A stretch of 5,245 bases of DNA. It comes from Deltaproteobacteria bacterium (GTDB lineage Bacteria > Desulfobacterota > Desulfobulbia > Desulfobulbales > BM004). Below are positions 4,535 through 5,245 of the stretch, piece by piece (position 1 is the stretch's first letter; each line of letters starts with the position of its first letter). Location of the stretch: assembly GCA_019312985.1 (NCBI GenBank), contig JAFDCC010000220.1, positions 1-5,245 of the forward strand, read 5' to 3'. The notes beneath the pieces were generated by a model. It ran no database searches. It saw only the letters and a program-made list of their open reading frames with translations, and was not told where the DNA came from. A program made the position numbers and the translations under genes.

Positions 4535-5023
4535 ATGATGAATTACGAAACTATACGGACCATACTCGATGCGGCAAGTGAACTGGAAATACTGATGGCA
4601 GACATATACACCATTTTTGCCGAGTCGCTGCCGGCGGACAGGAAATTCTGGGAGCAGATGGCGCACGAAGAAAAGAACCATGCGGCGCTTATCAGAAGCG
4701 TTGAGTCAAGCCAGGATATGTCTGCCGAGTTTCTGGCCAGTTTCCCCCGGGATATTCTCGAGGAAAACATAAAGACGAGAGAGTGGGCAACCGATGTTTA
4801 TATAAGGTTTTCCAGAAACAGGCCGGACAGGAAGACCGCATTCAAAGCAGCGGTCGAGATAGAAACGAGCGCCGGGGAAGTGCACTACCAGAATATAATG
4901 AGCAAGAATGTTGACTCCTGGTTTATTCGGGTGTTCCAGGAACTCAACGAGTTCGATCGTGATCACCTCAAGCGGGTCAACAGCTATGCCAGGGAGCATA
5001 AGATCCTGGGAAGACAGGGATGA
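4535..5023 (+). CDS. Ferritin-like (rubrerythrin-type) diiron protein
   Basis: A 162-residue, mostly helical protein. Helix A holds SELEILMADIYTIFAES (residues 15-31), with Glu 16/18 and Tyr 25. Helix B holds HEEKNHAALI, with the E-x-x-H motif E46/H49. Helix C holds AAVEIETSAGEVHY, with Glu 108/110 and Glu 115. Helix D holds ELNEFDRDHLKRV, with H144. This is the four-helix diiron arrangement of rubrerythrin/ferritin-like proteins, which handle peroxide, oxygen or iron. There is no C-terminal rubredoxin domain with CxxC. In helix D the expected E-x-x-H appears as D141-x-x-H144. Start: ATG 4535 (followed by a second ATG) sits 8 nt after GGGGG, and the family usually begins close to the first helix. 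ATG 4499, behind GGAG, would add 12 residues with two Cys and cannot be excluded. No neighbouring redox partner is visible. Confidence 0.85.
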   Translation: MMNYETIRTILDAASELEILMADIYTIFAESLPADRKFWEQMAHEEKNHAALIRSVESSQDMSAEFLASFPRDILEENIKTREWATDVYIRFSRNRPDRKTAFKAAVEIETSAGEVHYQNIMSKNVDSWFIRVFQELNEFDRDHLKRVNSYAREHKILGRQG

Positions 5024-5245
5024 CGGACTATTTCTCGGTGTTCTGACTCCATTTCATTTGCCGAAAAAAATCACAGAATCAGCGTCCCCGATTCCCCCGG
5101 ATTAAATACCTCTTTTCAATCACTTTACAAATGGCTTTTGGGTCGGGAAGGGTGCCGGAGGAAAAATGTATGGAAATATCACGCTTTTTTTTGTAGATAG
5201 TGCCGCAGGTGATTGATCCCGCTATTCAACTGGTTTCACCGTGAA
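5024..5245. other. Right-end non-coding stretch
   Basis: 222 bp with no convincing gene on either strand; all frames entering from the right edge on the minus strand stop within a few codons. It contains a REP-like palindrome (5076-5094), a T8 run (5185-5192) without a stem before it, and a 16-codon open frame at 5166-5216 behind a good GGAGG. Confidence 0.5.
5076..5094 (-). repeat. REP-like palindrome
   Basis: GAATC-N9-GATTC with the minus-strand core GGGGACGCTGATT. GGGGAC-core sequences flanked by AATC/GATT resemble the REP/RAYT-associated palindromes scattered through many Desulfuromonadia and other proteobacterial genomes. The stem is only 5 bp and only one copy is in the window, so the call rests on resemblance. 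Confidence 0.3.

Noticed and set aside
4317..4538. 73-codon + strand frame between the receiver and ferritin-like genes
   Set aside because: It has a TTG start, no ribosome binding site and a basic, unpatterned product, and it overlaps the start region of the ferritin-like gene in another frame.
1..5245. CRISPR array, tRNA/rRNA genes, complete insertion sequence or prophage genes
   Set aside because: No regularly spaced repeats, no cloverleaf-like sequence ending in a typical acceptor, no transposase- or phage-like frames on either strand.

Overview
The window looks like a chromosomal segment of a Gram-negative, moderately GC-rich anaerobe or microaerophile. The best guess is a Geobacter-like member of the Desulfuromonadia. 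This rests on the protein style (class I FBPase, free-standing receiver with an FMSGY motif, small Cys-rich protein, ferritin-like diiron protein) and on a recognisable sigma-54 promoter. The genus is inferred, not shown. Most genes lie on the + strand, and the spacers between them are unusually rich in short inverted repeats.

Left end (1-451): the N-terminal third of an MFS exporter-type permease runs leftward off the window. It is divergent from fbp. The intergenic region carries two back-to-back sigma-70-type promoters whose -35 boxes overlap.

452-2276 is a probable three-gene operon. It holds fbp (class I fructose-1,6-bisphosphatase, with an unusual extra loop), a small lipoprotein of the RcnB/CigR type starting 2 nt after fbp, and a small BFD-like [2Fe-2S] protein. 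The last gene has an awkward start: a perfect Shine-Dalgarno sequence sits in front of a CTG.

2277-3012: a spacer with a good extended -10 promoter leads to an unrecognised 143-residue soluble protein with a very strong ribosome binding site.

3013-3841: a 76-residue four-cysteine protein stands alone between two spacers holding several strong hairpins without T-tracts and five CTGCAG palindromes in under 500 bp. The second spacer ends with a near-consensus sigma-54 promoter, and a 17-bp dyad lies about 150 bp upstream of its predicted start. Together these suggest enhancer-dependent control of the next gene.

3842-5245: a free-standing CheY-like receiver, then a ferritin-like (rubrerythrin-type) protein, then about 220 bp without a convincing gene but with a REP-like palindrome. 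I see no tRNA, rRNA, CRISPR array or complete mobile element. The recurring theme after fbp is small redox or metal proteins and signalling. I see no clear evidence of a wholly new system; the most notable items are the predicted sigma-54 unit, the fbp-lipoprotein-BFD cluster and the palindrome-rich spacers.
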